A stretch of DNA of 26,461 bases from Hysterium pulicare CBS 123377 (lineage: Eukaryota > Ascomycota > Dothideomycetes > Hysteriales > Hysteriaceae), in contig AJFK01000292.1 in assembly GCA_000467715.1 (NCBI GenBank), forward strand, positions 1 through 26,461. The letters are read 5' to 3'. Both the position numbers and the translations under genes were made by a program. Shown here piece by piece: positions 8,415 to 18,070 of the stretch (positions within the stretch are counted from its first letter, which is position 1; each line of letters starts with the position of its first letter). The notes under the pieces are model-generated. The model was not told where the DNA came from. It made no database searches and saw nothing but the letters and a program-made list of their open reading frames with translations.

Positions 8415-10259
8415 ATGAACCCTGAAAAGCGCGATCATCCACGGTATAAGTACCCGCCAAACGTCATGCTATACAACAGATTAGCGGAAGAGTGGCCTCT
8501 AAGGCTTCTACACATACCCTCTATGACTTCTTACGAAAGAATGGACAGTTCGTCTTACGGAGGTGTTCAAGCACCTCAATACGCCGTCCTCACATATACC
8601 TGGGGCCGTTTTCGCGCACCTGATGGATTCCCAGCGTTGCCTGTCAAAGGAACGACGTGGCAGATTCCTCCGATAAAAAAAGATTGCTTCTCCGTGGAAA
8701 TGTTTCAGCGCGTCATTGACCATATAGGGGAATCATTTGACTGGATGTGGATCGATATTGCCTGTATCGACCAAGAGAACGAAAACATAAAGATGGGAGA
8801 AGTAAAACGGCAGGTCGGAATATTCCAGAGAGCGCAAGAAGCGTATGCTTGGTTACACACTTTGAGTAGTTCAGATGTACTCAACAGCCTGAATCGCATT
8901 TTCCGTATAGATCATGACACGGCGGAACTCGACACGGACGAAGAGATCACTGCGTATCTTGAATCTTGTATAGATGACGTTCACAAAAGCCTGGTCGCTC
9001 TCCTTGCAGATCCATGGTTTACCTCACTCTGGACACTACAAGAATCTCTGCTACGACGAGACGCCACTATTCTTTGTCACGATGCGAACCCAGTATACCT
9101 CTCCGATGATGAAGAGTCGAAACAAACTGCTCAAATGTCAGTCTCATATTTGCAAACCTGGTGTAAAACCATCTACATAAGACTACATAATGCTTTGGAG
9201 ACCAACCTGCTTTCGGCGAAAGCCAAGGATCGGGCCCGTGAGGCATTGTTCGCCGTTGAGAAAGCGGGACTTCAATATTCAGACTCCAGAAACCCGAACG
9301 TGCAATATGGAGCAGCCCGGTTCAGAGAAACAGAGTATCCACTGGATAGGATCTATGCTATTATGGCCATCTACAACTTCGGAGTGGACGAGTCCGCCAG
9401 TCGACTGACCGAAGGAAGTACGACATTGGACGAATTGGAAGATGAGTTCAGCAGGGCTCTAAACCGGCGTTCTCCCATGGAAGGACAGTGCTTCGTGCAT
9501 TTGGAGCGGTCTCTTAAAAGTTGGAGGATTTCCCAAATATCTGCGGTGCCCGGTCGCTTGCAAGGGTTGGATGGAACGGGGTATGTGCATTTCAGTTCCA
9601 TTGTTCCCCAAGCCGATGGAACGGCATCGGTGAAAGGAAAAGCGTGTCCACTTCATGTGTTTTGGGCCTACTGGTCGGCAATGCGGCAGCGAGGCAGTAC
9701 GTTCTGGAATATGCGGCTAGAGTATCCACTAACCATCGCATACGATTACACTGTACATGATCTTTTGCCTCCCATTGCAGGCATAAATCCTGAAAGTGTC
9801 ATAGTGGAAGAAACCGACACATCGAATCGCATCCTCACACAACTACAAATGAAAGATGAGTTTCACGTTAGCCAAGCCCTCATCAACACCTTCCCACCAG
9901 AGGACCTATACGTTGTTCACCTTGGATACCAAGACCGTTCTATTCCATCTACAGTCAAAGTGTTCATTGATGAAAGCTTTGATCCTTCCAACGCCGCTCA
10001 CCTTAAGGTGGATTGTCCACAGATTTTCCGGTTGGATCCTACGGAGAACTTCGCTGTCAATCAAAAATGTATTATTGCAGATGGAGATACAAAGTGGGGC
10101 TTGAAGTGGGAGAAAGCGGTCGCGGGAAGAAAGCAATCACTGGGGCTTTTAGTATTCCGCTATCCAGATGGCCGATGGAAGCGGATCGGTATCTGTCTTT
10201 GGAATGACGATAATATAAGATCTCACGATCTGGCAAACTGGGAGATACAGCTTTATTGA
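8415..10259 (+). CDS. HET domain protein, family B (614 aa)
   Basis: ATG at 8415 is the first in-frame ATG; the open frame extends three codons further up to a TTG, which is unlikely to be used. The protein opens with WPLRLLHIPSMTSYE (27-41), the family B signature. HET motifs follow: YAVLTYTWGRF (56-66), MWIDIACIDQ (111-120), QVGIFQRAQEAYAWL (133-147) and DPWFTSLWTLQESLLRRD (199-216). Further on come YPLDRIYAIMAIYNF and a CFVH...WRIS block, both shared with the other family B members. The C-terminus has the shared module SLGLLVFRYPDGRWKRIGIC, ending in LW. No intron is needed. It lies downstream of membrane-protein copy 2 on the same strand. The inferred role is in incompatibility-type cell death. 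Confidence 0.92.
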   Translation: MNPEKRDHPRYKYPPNVMLYNRLAEEWPLRLLHIPSMTSYERMDSSSYGGVQAPQYAVLTYTWGRFRAPDGFPALPVKGTTWQIPPIKKDCFSVEMFQRVIDHIGESFDWMWIDIACIDQENENIKMGEVKRQVGIFQRAQEAYAWLHTLSSSDVLNSLNRIFRIDHDTAELDTDEEITAYLESCIDDVHKSLVALLADPWFTSLWTLQESLLRRDATILCHDANPVYLSDDEESKQTAQMSVSYLQTWCKTIYIRLHNALETNLLSAKAKDRAREALFAVEKAGLQYSDSRNPNVQYGAARFRETEYPLDRIYAIMAIYNFGVDESASRLTEGSTTLDELEDEFSRALNRRSPMEGQCFVHLERSLKSWRISQISAVPGRLQGLDGTGYVHFSSIVPQADGTASVKGKACPLHVFWAYWSAMRQRGSTFWNMRLEYPLTIAYDYTVHDLLPPIAGINPESVIVEETDTSNRILTQLQMKDEFHVSQALINTFPPEDLYVVHLGYQDRSIPSTVKVFIDESFDPSNAAHLKVDCPQIFRLDPTENFAVNQKCIIADGDTKWGLKWEKAVAGRKQSLGLLVFRYPDGRWKRIGICLWNDDNIRSHDLANWEIQLY

Positions 10260-10537
10260 GCTTGCTCTTGGAACAGCGATTGAATACTAGGTAGGACTCT
10301 CCATGGGAGACCTAAACACTTGGTGTGGACAGAGAGATCTGGTGCAATTGTGATACTACTTTATATACCCTTTGAGCAAGCGCACTACTATCTAGCGAGG
10401 CTACCTACGACTTCACCTCGCTCTTCATGACCAGGCCTTGTCATGATAAATCCGCATCAAGAGTCTGACATTTACGTGTCATCGTTTGAGTCTTGTATGG
10501 ATTTTTCAATACAATCTTACGCTGCTCGATCAGAATA

Positions 10538-12874
10538 TTAGCCAAACAACAGCTCGAGTTGTTCCCAGTGCATACTTTCACCCGCCATCGTGTCCTTTTG
10601 GGAGTCATCTGATTCATCTATCAGACTTGGAGAGTCCCATGAGACGATTCCCAATCGCGCCCACCACGGTCCTATACGGTCGTCGAAACATTCCATTACG
10701 ATGAGACCAAACCGTATAGCACTCGATGCCCATCCACCTTCTTCTACAAAGGAGAACTCATCTGAATATCCTACACGTGGATCGGTGATCTCGAGTTCAC
10801 CCAACATAAGGATCTTGACGCACGCAGCTAAGTCGTGGAATCTGGAGAGCATCATCGATGCGAGCTCAAGTTGCTGCTTGGTCCGCGGGACTTCAGACAG
10901 CGACCATGGCGTTTGAAGCGAACTTCTTAAAAGTACGACTCCTCGATCAAGAGCAATTTGAACAGTGCTCCAGGCATCGCTATGGCTAGTCCGACTTTTC
11001 TCACGATCCACTGCTTCCCAGGCATTGAAAAAAGTCCTCAAAATTGCAGGCCTTGCCAATGAAATGCCCATATATAACATTATTTGCTTGTTTGACAGAC
11101 AACTTGGTCGAAAGCATATCGATATGCCCCAACAGCTCCCCCCGCTCGGATCGTGGCAAGTTCCGCACCAGGGCCGGAATGGTAGAAGAGTTGCTGACAC
11201 GCCATGCCTGCCGGCCAGTGACAAGCTCCTCATGGACGTGTAATTGGCTGAATATTGGAAACTTCTCTATCAAACTTACTCCCAGTTGAACTTCCAGCTC
11301 TGGCAGAGTCCAGTCGTATGAAGGATTTGCCCCCGGTCCCGACTTACCAAGGCGGAAGTCGAACACTTGCATGATACCGTAAACGCGGTCAAGTTCTCTC
11401 TTTGTTGTGCGGTATTTAGCAAGTGTGTAAAGGGTAACGGGGTTATGGGAAGCGAGCGCTTCTAGACCAGCTCGGTTGATTACTCTGAGGAGCGCGATTT
11501 CTTCTATAGACCTATCTAGTCCTGCTGCCGCTCTCATTTGAACGCTCGCAGAGCAAGCCTGAAAGAGGATATTACAGAATTTTAGAAGAGTACTTAGTTG
11601 AAAATCGATGCCGTCCTCGGTAATTATCTGGCCATCTTGATCCAAAAACCGGGCATCGGAACGAAGAAATGCTTCTTGGAGCGTCCAGAGTGAGGTGAAC
11701 CAGGGAGCTTTGGTTAAGTTGGCTACGCTTGAGCAAATTTCATGGAGTATAGACTCGTGTCCATGTACTTTTTGGGAAATTTGAACAGTATCAGGAATGG
11801 ACCCAAAGCCCATACCATGTTGGTTTCGTAGTTGAATAAGCTCGGGTAAGACTGCTCTAGCCATATCCGCTATTTTCTGAACTGTGCCTAGAATACCTTG
11901 AATCGAATTCCAAGGCCTGATATCGAGGAAATCTCTCCCAGCGAGCCATATGAAGGCCCTCTCAGCGCCTCGAAAAATCTTGGCCTGGCGACCTATCTCC
12001 TGGGCACCCGAGACATCATCCTTGTTTTGATTGATACAGGCCACATCAAGCCAGAGGAACTCAAGCTCGCAATTGTCATCTCGGAGAGCAACACACTCTT
12101 GAATAGCATGCTCAAATTGTGAAACTCTGAATAAAGCCTCATCGACACTGGGGGTCTCCCACTGAATTCCCCGGACGTTGAGACGCTCCGCTGGGGTCTG
12201 TTCAACACTTTCAAGCATCCATCTTCCCCAAGTATATGAGATTACAGCATATTTAGGGGAAAGATAAGGTCCATATTGATTCTCGGGTTGCCATTCGTAA
12301 GATGTCATCGTCGGAACATGCAAAAGTCTCCTCGGCCAATTGCCTATCTCGTCTTCATCTTTACTATTTGCGGCATAAGTCAATAACTACTTACTGCTTA
12401 GTCCTGGGGTACTGACTGGCCTGGACTTAAGTATTCCTTCCACAGCTGTCTGTAGTTCTTGCCACTGTTTCCGAAGTTCGTAGCTGGACGACCATGAGGA
12501 TCTGGCACCCTATTCTCCCACTTATCAACATCGCGGGAAAGACCAAGGTCCGTCCAAACGCTCTGCCACATTGAATGGGAATCATTGAAGTCCTTCTGGA
12601 GATGCTCGTAAAGCTCGTTATCATCATCGGGTACCTCGTTTGGTAGCTTCCCGTCTGGAAGGTGTGAAAGAGGGGTTGGATCAAACAACTTATTCATATC
12701 ATGAAGTCGCCCAGCTCGCCACATAGCATGGGCAACTGTATGTGGCTTCTCGTCACTCGATTTTTCCCGATCTTCATGAGGATTTAGAAGCGGAAAGGTC
12801 AGCGAGTCCTTGCTTGGTCCCCCAGCAGAGACATGACCATCGTCTGCGGCTTCACCAGGCGCGCGGCTCGCCAT
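10538..12874 (-). CDS. HET domain protein, family B, spliced and frame-interrupted
   Basis: On the minus strand the HET frame (from about 12363 down) reads NWPRRLLHVPTMTSYEW, YAVISYTWGRW, FLWLDVACINQ, EIGRQAKIFRGA and APWFTSLWTLQEAFLRSD, followed by RVYGIMQVF. This frame has no ATG ahead of the conserved start. A 53-nt intron (12364-12416) joins it in frame to an upstream 152-codon exon beginning at ATG 12874, which gives a complete N-terminus. Downstream, the frame meets a stop at 11001, but family B sequence (FFNAWEAVDREK, then VKILMLGE and WWARLGIVSW) continues in another frame to a stop at 10538. The change of frame falls at a run of six A (11028-11033). It is either an assembly/sequencing error or a true inactivating change. 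The closest relative by eye is the gene at 23081-24808. Confidence 0.75.
12364..12416 (-). other. Predicted 53-nt spliceosomal intron
   Basis: On the minus strand the segment starts GTCAGT and ends AATAG. It contains TTGAC about 20 nt before the 3' end, close to the fungal branch-site consensus. Removing it links codon phase 2 of the upstream exon to the HET frame with no stop between. The consensus-like GTAAGT 21 nt further in cannot serve as donor, because the upstream frame has already stopped and the intron would be only about 31 nt. The intron is inferred, not proven. Confidence 0.6.
12417..12874 (-). other. Upstream exon encoding a 152-residue N-terminal extension
   Basis: ATG 12874 opens a frame beginning MASRAPGEAADDGHVSAGG. 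A disordered, charged first third is followed by a region rich in Trp, Asp and aromatic residues (MWRAGRLHDMNKLF, MWQSVWTDLGL, NYRQLWKEYL). This looks like real coding sequence. No counterpart lies in front of the close paralogue at 23081-24808. If the downstream intron were not spliced, the frame would end at 12398 and give a separate 158-residue protein. That alternative leaves the HET frame without an initiator, so the exon reading is preferred. No known domain is recognised. Confidence 0.6.
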
Positions 12875-13352
12875 GAGTTCTCACAGTATTTTCGACAATG
12901 TAGAGGTCCTGGCGACGGCGGGGTTCGTACCTCTTGCACTCTGATACAAGGTCAAAGTCATGGAAAGATTTGGGGGCTACATCAGCCATCGATGATTAGT
13001 TCGCTTGCAATTGGTGGCGGGGTTGACCGTCGTGTCACCTTCGAAGCTGCCATGATCTATCAAACAAGCATGATCACGTCTTGTTCGAGCAGACCGTTAG
13101 ATTTGACTCTAGAAGCCCACTCCGTTCGAGGATAACGCTCAAAACAAGCTCAGTGCCTATATATCGCCTTTCTCCCGTATCGTCTCTCGAGCTAGTATCC
13201 TATTACTGGAACCTATTCCGCCACGAGCATTTCCGTCATTTTCAAAGCTGATCTGAGTTTGGGAGTTTTAGCACTTACCCCCATAGAACTCCTGACCATT
13301 CGGTGCGACAGCTTAGTCATATCCATAGTCGGCTTATCACTAAACAAGTATC
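12875..13352. promoter_or_regulatory. Shared divergent promoter region of two HET genes
   Basis: This 478-bp region separates the start of the minus-strand HET gene (12874) from the start of the plus-strand HET gene (13353), so both promoters must lie here. A TATATAT at 13158-13164 is about 190 bp before the plus-strand ATG and is the best TATA candidate. No coding sequence is convincing. The two genes may be co-regulated; that is inference from layout. Confidence 0.5.
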
Positions 13353-15359
13353 ATGTCACAGTTCTCACTGCCTCATTCGTTTGGCCCTGCTCCACCACCT
13401 CCTCCTGCTCCCCCTAACCCTTGGGCAGGCCGGACTCTTTCCGGCAACGAAGCCTTGATATCTGGCTTGATATGGCCACACAGGCTTCTTCATGTCGACT
13501 CGATGACCTCCTATGTCAAAGAAGGTCGAAATGTTTACAATGGTGTAGAAGCACCACAATATAACGTTCTAAGCTACACATGGGGATATTACAAGGACAC
13601 GGCCCTCAAAGAAACCCCATTGTTGGTCCATGGAGTTGACTGGCCAATCCCTCCTATTCGGAAAGATCATTTTACAGCCTCTACTTTCGAAGAGGTAATA
13701 AAGCGTGCTGCCAAAGGCGTTGACCACCGCTGCGAATGGCTCTGGGTTGATATAGCTTGCATCCCACAAGTGCATGAGGAAGAGACAGACGAAGCAACTA
13801 TTTTACGCGGTCAGGAGATTGGGAATCAAGTCGAAATTTTCCATCGAGCGCAGGAAGCTTTCGCTTGGTTATCTTCCCTCAAAAAGTCGGAGCTTTCTGA
13901 AGAAAACAAGCCGCTAATTACAATCGATGACATCTTCGCCTATACGCGATCAGGTCGACGTGGATTTCAAAGCCCTGAAACTGCAGCCGAATACTTGGAC
14001 AGTTTGGATGCGGATTCGCGGTCGCTTGAGAAGTGGATGAACATGTTCCTTTATCATCCATGGCTCGAATCCCTCTGGACTCTCCAAGAGATGGTCTTAC
14101 GACCAGATGCTTTCATTCTCTTCGATGACGGGTTACTTCAGTTGTACAAAGATGCGCGGCCTTGGAACTTCATCCACGTCAAAAACGATATATTCTACTG
14201 GCGGGAAATGCTCCACGACAGAGTTACTAGAAAATCCTGGGATAACGCTGAAGCGATGACTTTTATGCCGGCTGCCAATAGTGTGCATGGCATTAAACAG
14301 TACACAGGCTACTCTGCGAGGATCCAGCAACGTCTAGAAGAGTTGTTGACCCTGCAGGAGTTGAAAGGAATGGACGCCTTAAGTATCACAATTCCGCATA
14401 CCGTGTACTCCATCGCACAACGCCGCCGTGTGACGAGGCTTGAAGATCGTATCTACGGCATCGTCCAGACCTACGGCATGAGCTGCAATCCATTCCCACC
14501 TGGGAAGGATGATGCTTCGAGGCTTCGCGCACTGGAGGACGAATTCGGGACGATGCTAGTTGGGAAATCTCCCGTGCTGTCACAAGTTTTTATTCACAGT
14601 TCAGCGGATGAACGTCCTCGAAGAAGTTGGCTGATTACACAGAATTGCAAAGTTGATGACATGTTTTGGCAGTCGTTCTCTTCTGAGAAAAAAGTGGAAA
14701 AACTGTTCAAGACCCTGGAGATCTTGAAAACAATCGACGACGACGGTACAGAAAATGTTGATCTTAGCTTTGTGGGCGAGGCATGGTATCTTGATTCCTT
14801 TGTGGAATCATCATCAGCATCATCAACAACAGCTCCAACAACTTTTGACCAGCAGCTCTTATTCACATCATATCGTCCAGGAGTTCCCCATCTTTATCGA
14901 GGCCTGATGCTAGATCATCACATATCGAAAGCCGTCCTAGGCCACGTGGTCGATTACTTTGACAGCTATGAGAGCATGTCGCGAGCCGTACAGCATCTAC
15001 AGCAACACTATTATCATCGCATTAGGTATAACAGTAGAAGCATGTCTAGTGGCAGCTCCAGCAGCAAGCCCGGAAACCAGAATGATTCCCTGACAATAAA
15101 GGTCGCGATTCTTGGATCCGGATCACCTCCCAATTTACCCGTTGTGGATCACGTCGGTCTCGTTCTTGCTCCTTCTTGTGCTCCCGGATCCAGATCTAAC
15201 AGCACCAAACAAACCCAAGGAAGCCCTAGAAATCTGAAAAGCATGGCGTGGGAGCGTATAGGCCTCATGAGATGGACTGAGATATACGGTGGCACCAACT
15301 TGAAGATGCCGCACTACCATCTCCCACCGCATCACAACTTCCAGTGTGTCATAATATAA
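13353..15359 (+). CDS. HET domain protein, family B (668 aa)
   Basis: A 668-residue intronless ORF from ATG 13353. A short Pro-rich lead (PAPPPPPAPPNPW, 12-24) precedes the family B opening IWPHRLLHVDSMTSY (40-54). HET motifs are YNVLSYTWGYY (70-80), LWVDIACIPQ (130-139), EIGNQVEIFHRAQEAFAWL (155-173) and HPWLESLWTLQEMVLRPD. Later blocks shared with the family are RLEDRIYGIVQTYGM and SPVLSQVFIH. The C-terminal part has a Ser-rich insert (about 561-571) and then the family module IKVAILGSG...HVGLVLAP...MAWERIGLMRW. It also has a long His/Pro-rich tail (MPHYHLPPHHNFQ) missing from its relatives. It is divergent with the gene at 12874 and convergent with the one ending at 15615. The inferred role is in incompatibility-type cell death. 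Confidence 0.93.
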   Translation: MSQFSLPHSFGPAPPPPPAPPNPWAGRTLSGNEALISGLIWPHRLLHVDSMTSYVKEGRNVYNGVEAPQYNVLSYTWGYYKDTALKETPLLVHGVDWPIPPIRKDHFTASTFEEVIKRAAKGVDHRCEWLWVDIACIPQVHEEETDEATILRGQEIGNQVEIFHRAQEAFAWLSSLKKSELSEENKPLITIDDIFAYTRSGRRGFQSPETAAEYLDSLDADSRSLEKWMNMFLYHPWLESLWTLQEMVLRPDAFILFDDGLLQLYKDARPWNFIHVKNDIFYWREMLHDRVTRKSWDNAEAMTFMPAANSVHGIKQYTGYSARIQQRLEELLTLQELKGMDALSITIPHTVYSIAQRRRVTRLEDRIYGIVQTYGMSCNPFPPGKDDASRLRALEDEFGTMLVGKSPVLSQVFIHSSADERPRRSWLITQNCKVDDMFWQSFSSEKKVEKLFKTLEILKTIDDDGTENVDLSFVGEAWYLDSFVESSSASSTTAPTTFDQQLLFTSYRPGVPHLYRGLMLDHHISKAVLGHVVDYFDSYESMSRAVQHLQQHYYHRIRYNSRSMSSGSSSSKPGNQNDSLTIKVAILGSGSPPNLPVVDHVGLVLAPSCAPGSRSNSTKQTQGSPRNLKSMAWERIGLMRWTEIYGGTNLKMPHYHLPPHHNFQCVII

Positions 15360-15614
15360 GTTACATTATGTGTCGATGGCGGGTTTTAAGGCAGCCGGAG
15401 AGACACAGGTTGCTAATAGCGGAGAGCTGGCGAGCCATCATTGAAGAGGTGATGTTCTTCAGGGTTTGAAACAGCGTTATAGACCGGATAAAGATGGATG
15501 GCATCTTTCATCCGCAAATTCATTCTCTTCCCGAGACTACTGCTTGACTGAGTAATTCTTTCGAACTGTATTGTAGCAGATTTTGTACCGCTTTCAATGT
15601 CCTGCGTTATTTCC

Positions 15615-17402
15615 CTACCCATAAAGCCCTTCAACGTGTTCCCATTTCCCTGGCACGCATTCATCGCGGAGAGGAGCAAAATTTGTTTCCCACAAGCAAA
15701 GACCCATGCGATGCCAATAATGCCCATGATTCTCATCGCATGCGTACAAAACAATAACGCCCATGCAGTAAAGAATTGCATCGCCGTCTCGAGTCTGCAT
15801 ACTATCCATAAAATGTCCTAGAAGAAGTATGCGAAGATCATTTTGAGGAACAACATTCTCACACAGCCAGTTGATGACGGCGTCTCTCTCCCTCTTTCGA
15901 AGACGTGTCTCTCTTAGGTAATCAGGTAGCAAAGCAATGTAAACGCACTCATCCATTGCGATCGATATCAAAGCTCCGACAGCTGGTCGATGCAGTAAGA
16001 GTGATGATTCGAGTTCAGAGACACTCGATTGATGGGCCGTTGGTTTCCGCCATCGCTCCGCCATTGAAGAGAAGCTGTAGGCGATTCCCCGGAACGGCAA
16101 ACCCCAGTTCTGCTTATAAGCGTCTGAAAAATTGAGATACATAGCCCAGCTGCGGAGCATTGGAGGCATGAAGTCGTCCGTGATCTCGGAGTCGAGCGAG
16201 AACCTCCATGATCTGCCTGCATCCGTCCGTCGTTTGTGGACGAACATTTGTGAGCTAGGGCCGTGCCGGTTCGTTAGCCAGTAGATGAGCTCTTGGTTTA
16301 GATCTTCAAATGAGCGCGAATCGCCATAGAGACTCTTAGGTCTAGCGAGGTGAACATTGAAAATCTGCATGCATCCATAAATGAGATCGTATTGGATCTG
16401 TGGCCGCCGGTATTTTGTGGCGTAATAGACTGCGAAGACATTGGTGGTGTCAAAACAGTTAAGGCTGGAGCGCCTCACAGTGTCGAATAGAGAGCGTAGC
16501 TTTTGATACAGCAGACTAGTTGTGTGTAGTGTTTCATCCAATAGGAAGTGTAGAAGAAGCTTGTGCATCAAGGAGAGCACGCCCGCAAGAGTCGAGATAG
16601 TCCAATACCTCCCGCACATAGCTAGCTCATGAAGATCGTAGTCTTCCCTTTGAACTATCTCAGCTCTTTTCTGGATGATGGATTTTAACATTCCTCGGGT
16701 CTCCGAATCCAAGGGGACAGGCTGTGCTTCACGAGAAAGTAAAATAGCATCTTGGCGAAGGAATGCCTCTTGCAGTGTCCACAAAGAGGCAAACCAAGGA
16801 TCAGAAATACATTTCTCCAACGAGGCTGAAGCGTCATCGAGCAGGTTAAGGGTTGTCTCCTCGCTCCGGTCAAGTCGGTTTTGCTCGAGTCGATTTGCAT
16901 ACTGGCCGATACGAAGAAGTAACTCCGTCAAAGAGGCGATCGGATGATGGTTTAACCAGATATACGCGGTTCGAGCTCTGCCAAATATCGCTGCCTGCTT
17001 GTTAATCTCTTCGAGCCTGCTCGTCTGACTTTGGTCTGACTCTCCTTGATCAATGCAGGCAACGTCTACCCAGATGTGATCAACCACAGCAGGATCCGGA
17101 AGATTTTGATCCATGATCTCATTCTGCATTTTACAGGGCGTTGCTCCATTCGTGATTTGAGTGATTATATTCTGAAATTGCTGTGCAGTAAAATGGTCCC
17201 GTTTGATTTTCGGCACCGCCCACCCAATGTTGTTGATACGAACAGCGTTTCCATGCTCACCCACATAGTTTCCCCAGGTATATGAAACGATGTTATATGA
17301 TGGTTCCGAATTGCTGCCATATATCTTGTGTTCTTCTTGTGTGTGCGAGATCATCGTCCTTGAGTTTAGTAGCCTTGCCGGCCATGCTGCTGAATTCCTC
17401 AA
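15615..17402 (-). CDS. HET domain protein, family B (about 595 aa, start unresolved)
   Basis: The conserved frame reads AAWPARLLNSRTMISH, YNIVSYTWGNY, IWVDVACIDQ, EINKQAAIFGRARTAYIWL and DPWFASLWTLQEAFLRQD, followed by IQYDLIYGCMQIF and QMFVH...RSWRFS. It ends with the family C-terminal module (LRILLLGHF, ILYCMGVIVL, WHRMGLCLWE) and a stop at 15615. The C-terminus is intact. The start is the problem: 17402 is a TTG, and the first in-frame ATG (17354) lies inside the conserved opening. The frame stays open up to a TGA at 17487-17489. The next in-frame ATG is at 17564, with a TATATA about 210 bp further up. A short intron removing the TGA, or an inactivating stop, would both fit. It is convergent with the gene at 13353. 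Confidence 0.85.
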   Translation of the reverse strand: MRNSAAWPARLLNSRTMISHTQEEHKIYGSNSEPSYNIVSYTWGNYVGEHGNAVRINNIGWAVPKIKRDHFTAQQFQNIITQITNGATPCKMQNEIMDQNLPDPAVVDHIWVDVACIDQGESDQSQTSRLEEINKQAAIFGRARTAYIWLNHHPIASLTELLLRIGQYANRLEQNRLDRSEETTLNLLDDASASLEKCISDPWFASLWTLQEAFLRQDAILLSREAQPVPLDSETRGMLKSIIQKRAEIVQREDYDLHELAMCGRYWTISTLAGVLSLMHKLLLHFLLDETLHTTSLLYQKLRSLFDTVRRSSLNCFDTTNVFAVYYATKYRRPQIQYDLIYGCMQIFNVHLARPKSLYGDSRSFEDLNQELIYWLTNRHGPSSQMFVHKRRTDAGRSWRFSLDSEITDDFMPPMLRSWAMYLNFSDAYKQNWGLPFRGIAYSFSSMAERWRKPTAHQSSVSELESSLLLHRPAVGALISIAMDECVYIALLPDYLRETRLRKRERDAVINWLCENVVPQNDLRILLLGHFMDSMQTRDGDAILYCMGVIVLYACDENHGHYWHRMGLCLWETNFAPLRDECVPGKWEHVEGLYG

Positions 17403-17526
17403 TGGGTTTCTAAGGGCAGACCTTGCATTAATGTTCTCAAAAGGAAGGCTGTTGATGTATGTCCTGAGGTCTCTACGAATCCAGGATCAGACCAGCTTTG
17501 AAGTAAAGTCTACATTTGGTGGCGTA

Positions 17527-17564
17527 CCCGTTTTGAGCCGAAGCAGCAAGCCAAGCCATTCCAT
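17527..17564 (-). other. Candidate first exon of the minus-strand HET gene
   Basis: ATG 17564 begins MEWLGLLLRLKTG in the same frame as the HET ORF, with a TGA between them. A donor GTACGC just after this segment and an acceptor AATTCAG (or CAGCAG) just before the WPARLL opening would remove the stop in frame, by an intron of 138 or 141 nt. That gives about 14 residues before the conserved Trp, similar to the 14 seen in the relative at 23081-24808. Other donor/acceptor pairs are possible, so the boundary is uncertain. Confidence 0.35.
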
Positions 17565-17776
17565 TGCCTGCCGAGTGCTAAGGCTTGCGACAAAAGGCTT
17601 CAACTGTCTGCGGATTGCTAGTAAGCCCCTGGTCCTGGCCAGAGAGAAGAAATTGGATGAGCGTGGGTGCGCCCCAGAGTTTGGCCGTAGGGGCTGTGGG
17701 CTGTTAAATATGATTAGCGCCTTGGCGCGCTGAGGAGTGTCCGAGCGCTTAAGTCTCCCACTCCTTCAACTGTTCC

Positions 17777-17782
17777 TATATA
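17777..17782 (-). promoter_or_regulatory. TATA-box candidate for the minus-strand HET gene
   Basis: TATATA lies about 210 bp upstream of the candidate start at 17564. No other ATG lies between them on the minus strand. Position and context fit a core promoter, but this is a short AT motif and could be chance. Confidence 0.35.
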
Positions 17783-18070
17783 CAACGGTCGCCGTTCTCA
17801 CTTCGTCTCAACTCATGCTTCTCTGTCGCCTTGTTACGCCTTATGAAACTGCCTAAAGCTTTAAGGCCCTACGGTAATCAAAGATAAGAATGTTGTCCGA
17901 ATCTGGCAACTTTAACTAGATCGCTCCACCTCACTATGAAGAGTTTGGTAAAACTCAACCACGCGTAAGTGGTGATTATATCTAAAGCTCTCGTTTATGG
18001 TTGATCTCATTGAGTGACGTATCGGTGTTTCTTTGATTTCGCGTTGAGTTTTCATTGACTTTACTATGAT

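Noticed and set aside
10920-11003. A 79-nt intron (GTGAGA to TTTTAAG, minus strand) that would also restore the frame of the interrupted HET gene.
   Set aside because: It would remove FNAWEAVDREK-type sequence that matches the 614-aa paralogue, and no good branch site is visible. A frame change at the A6 run explains the alignment better.
12364-12394. Consensus-looking GTAAGT donor with a 31-nt span to AATAG.
   Set aside because: Too short for a fungal intron, and the upstream frame has stopped before the donor.
17290-17733. 147-codon plus-strand ORF.
   Set aside because: It lies antisense to the 5' end of a HET gene and has the composition expected of a shadow frame.
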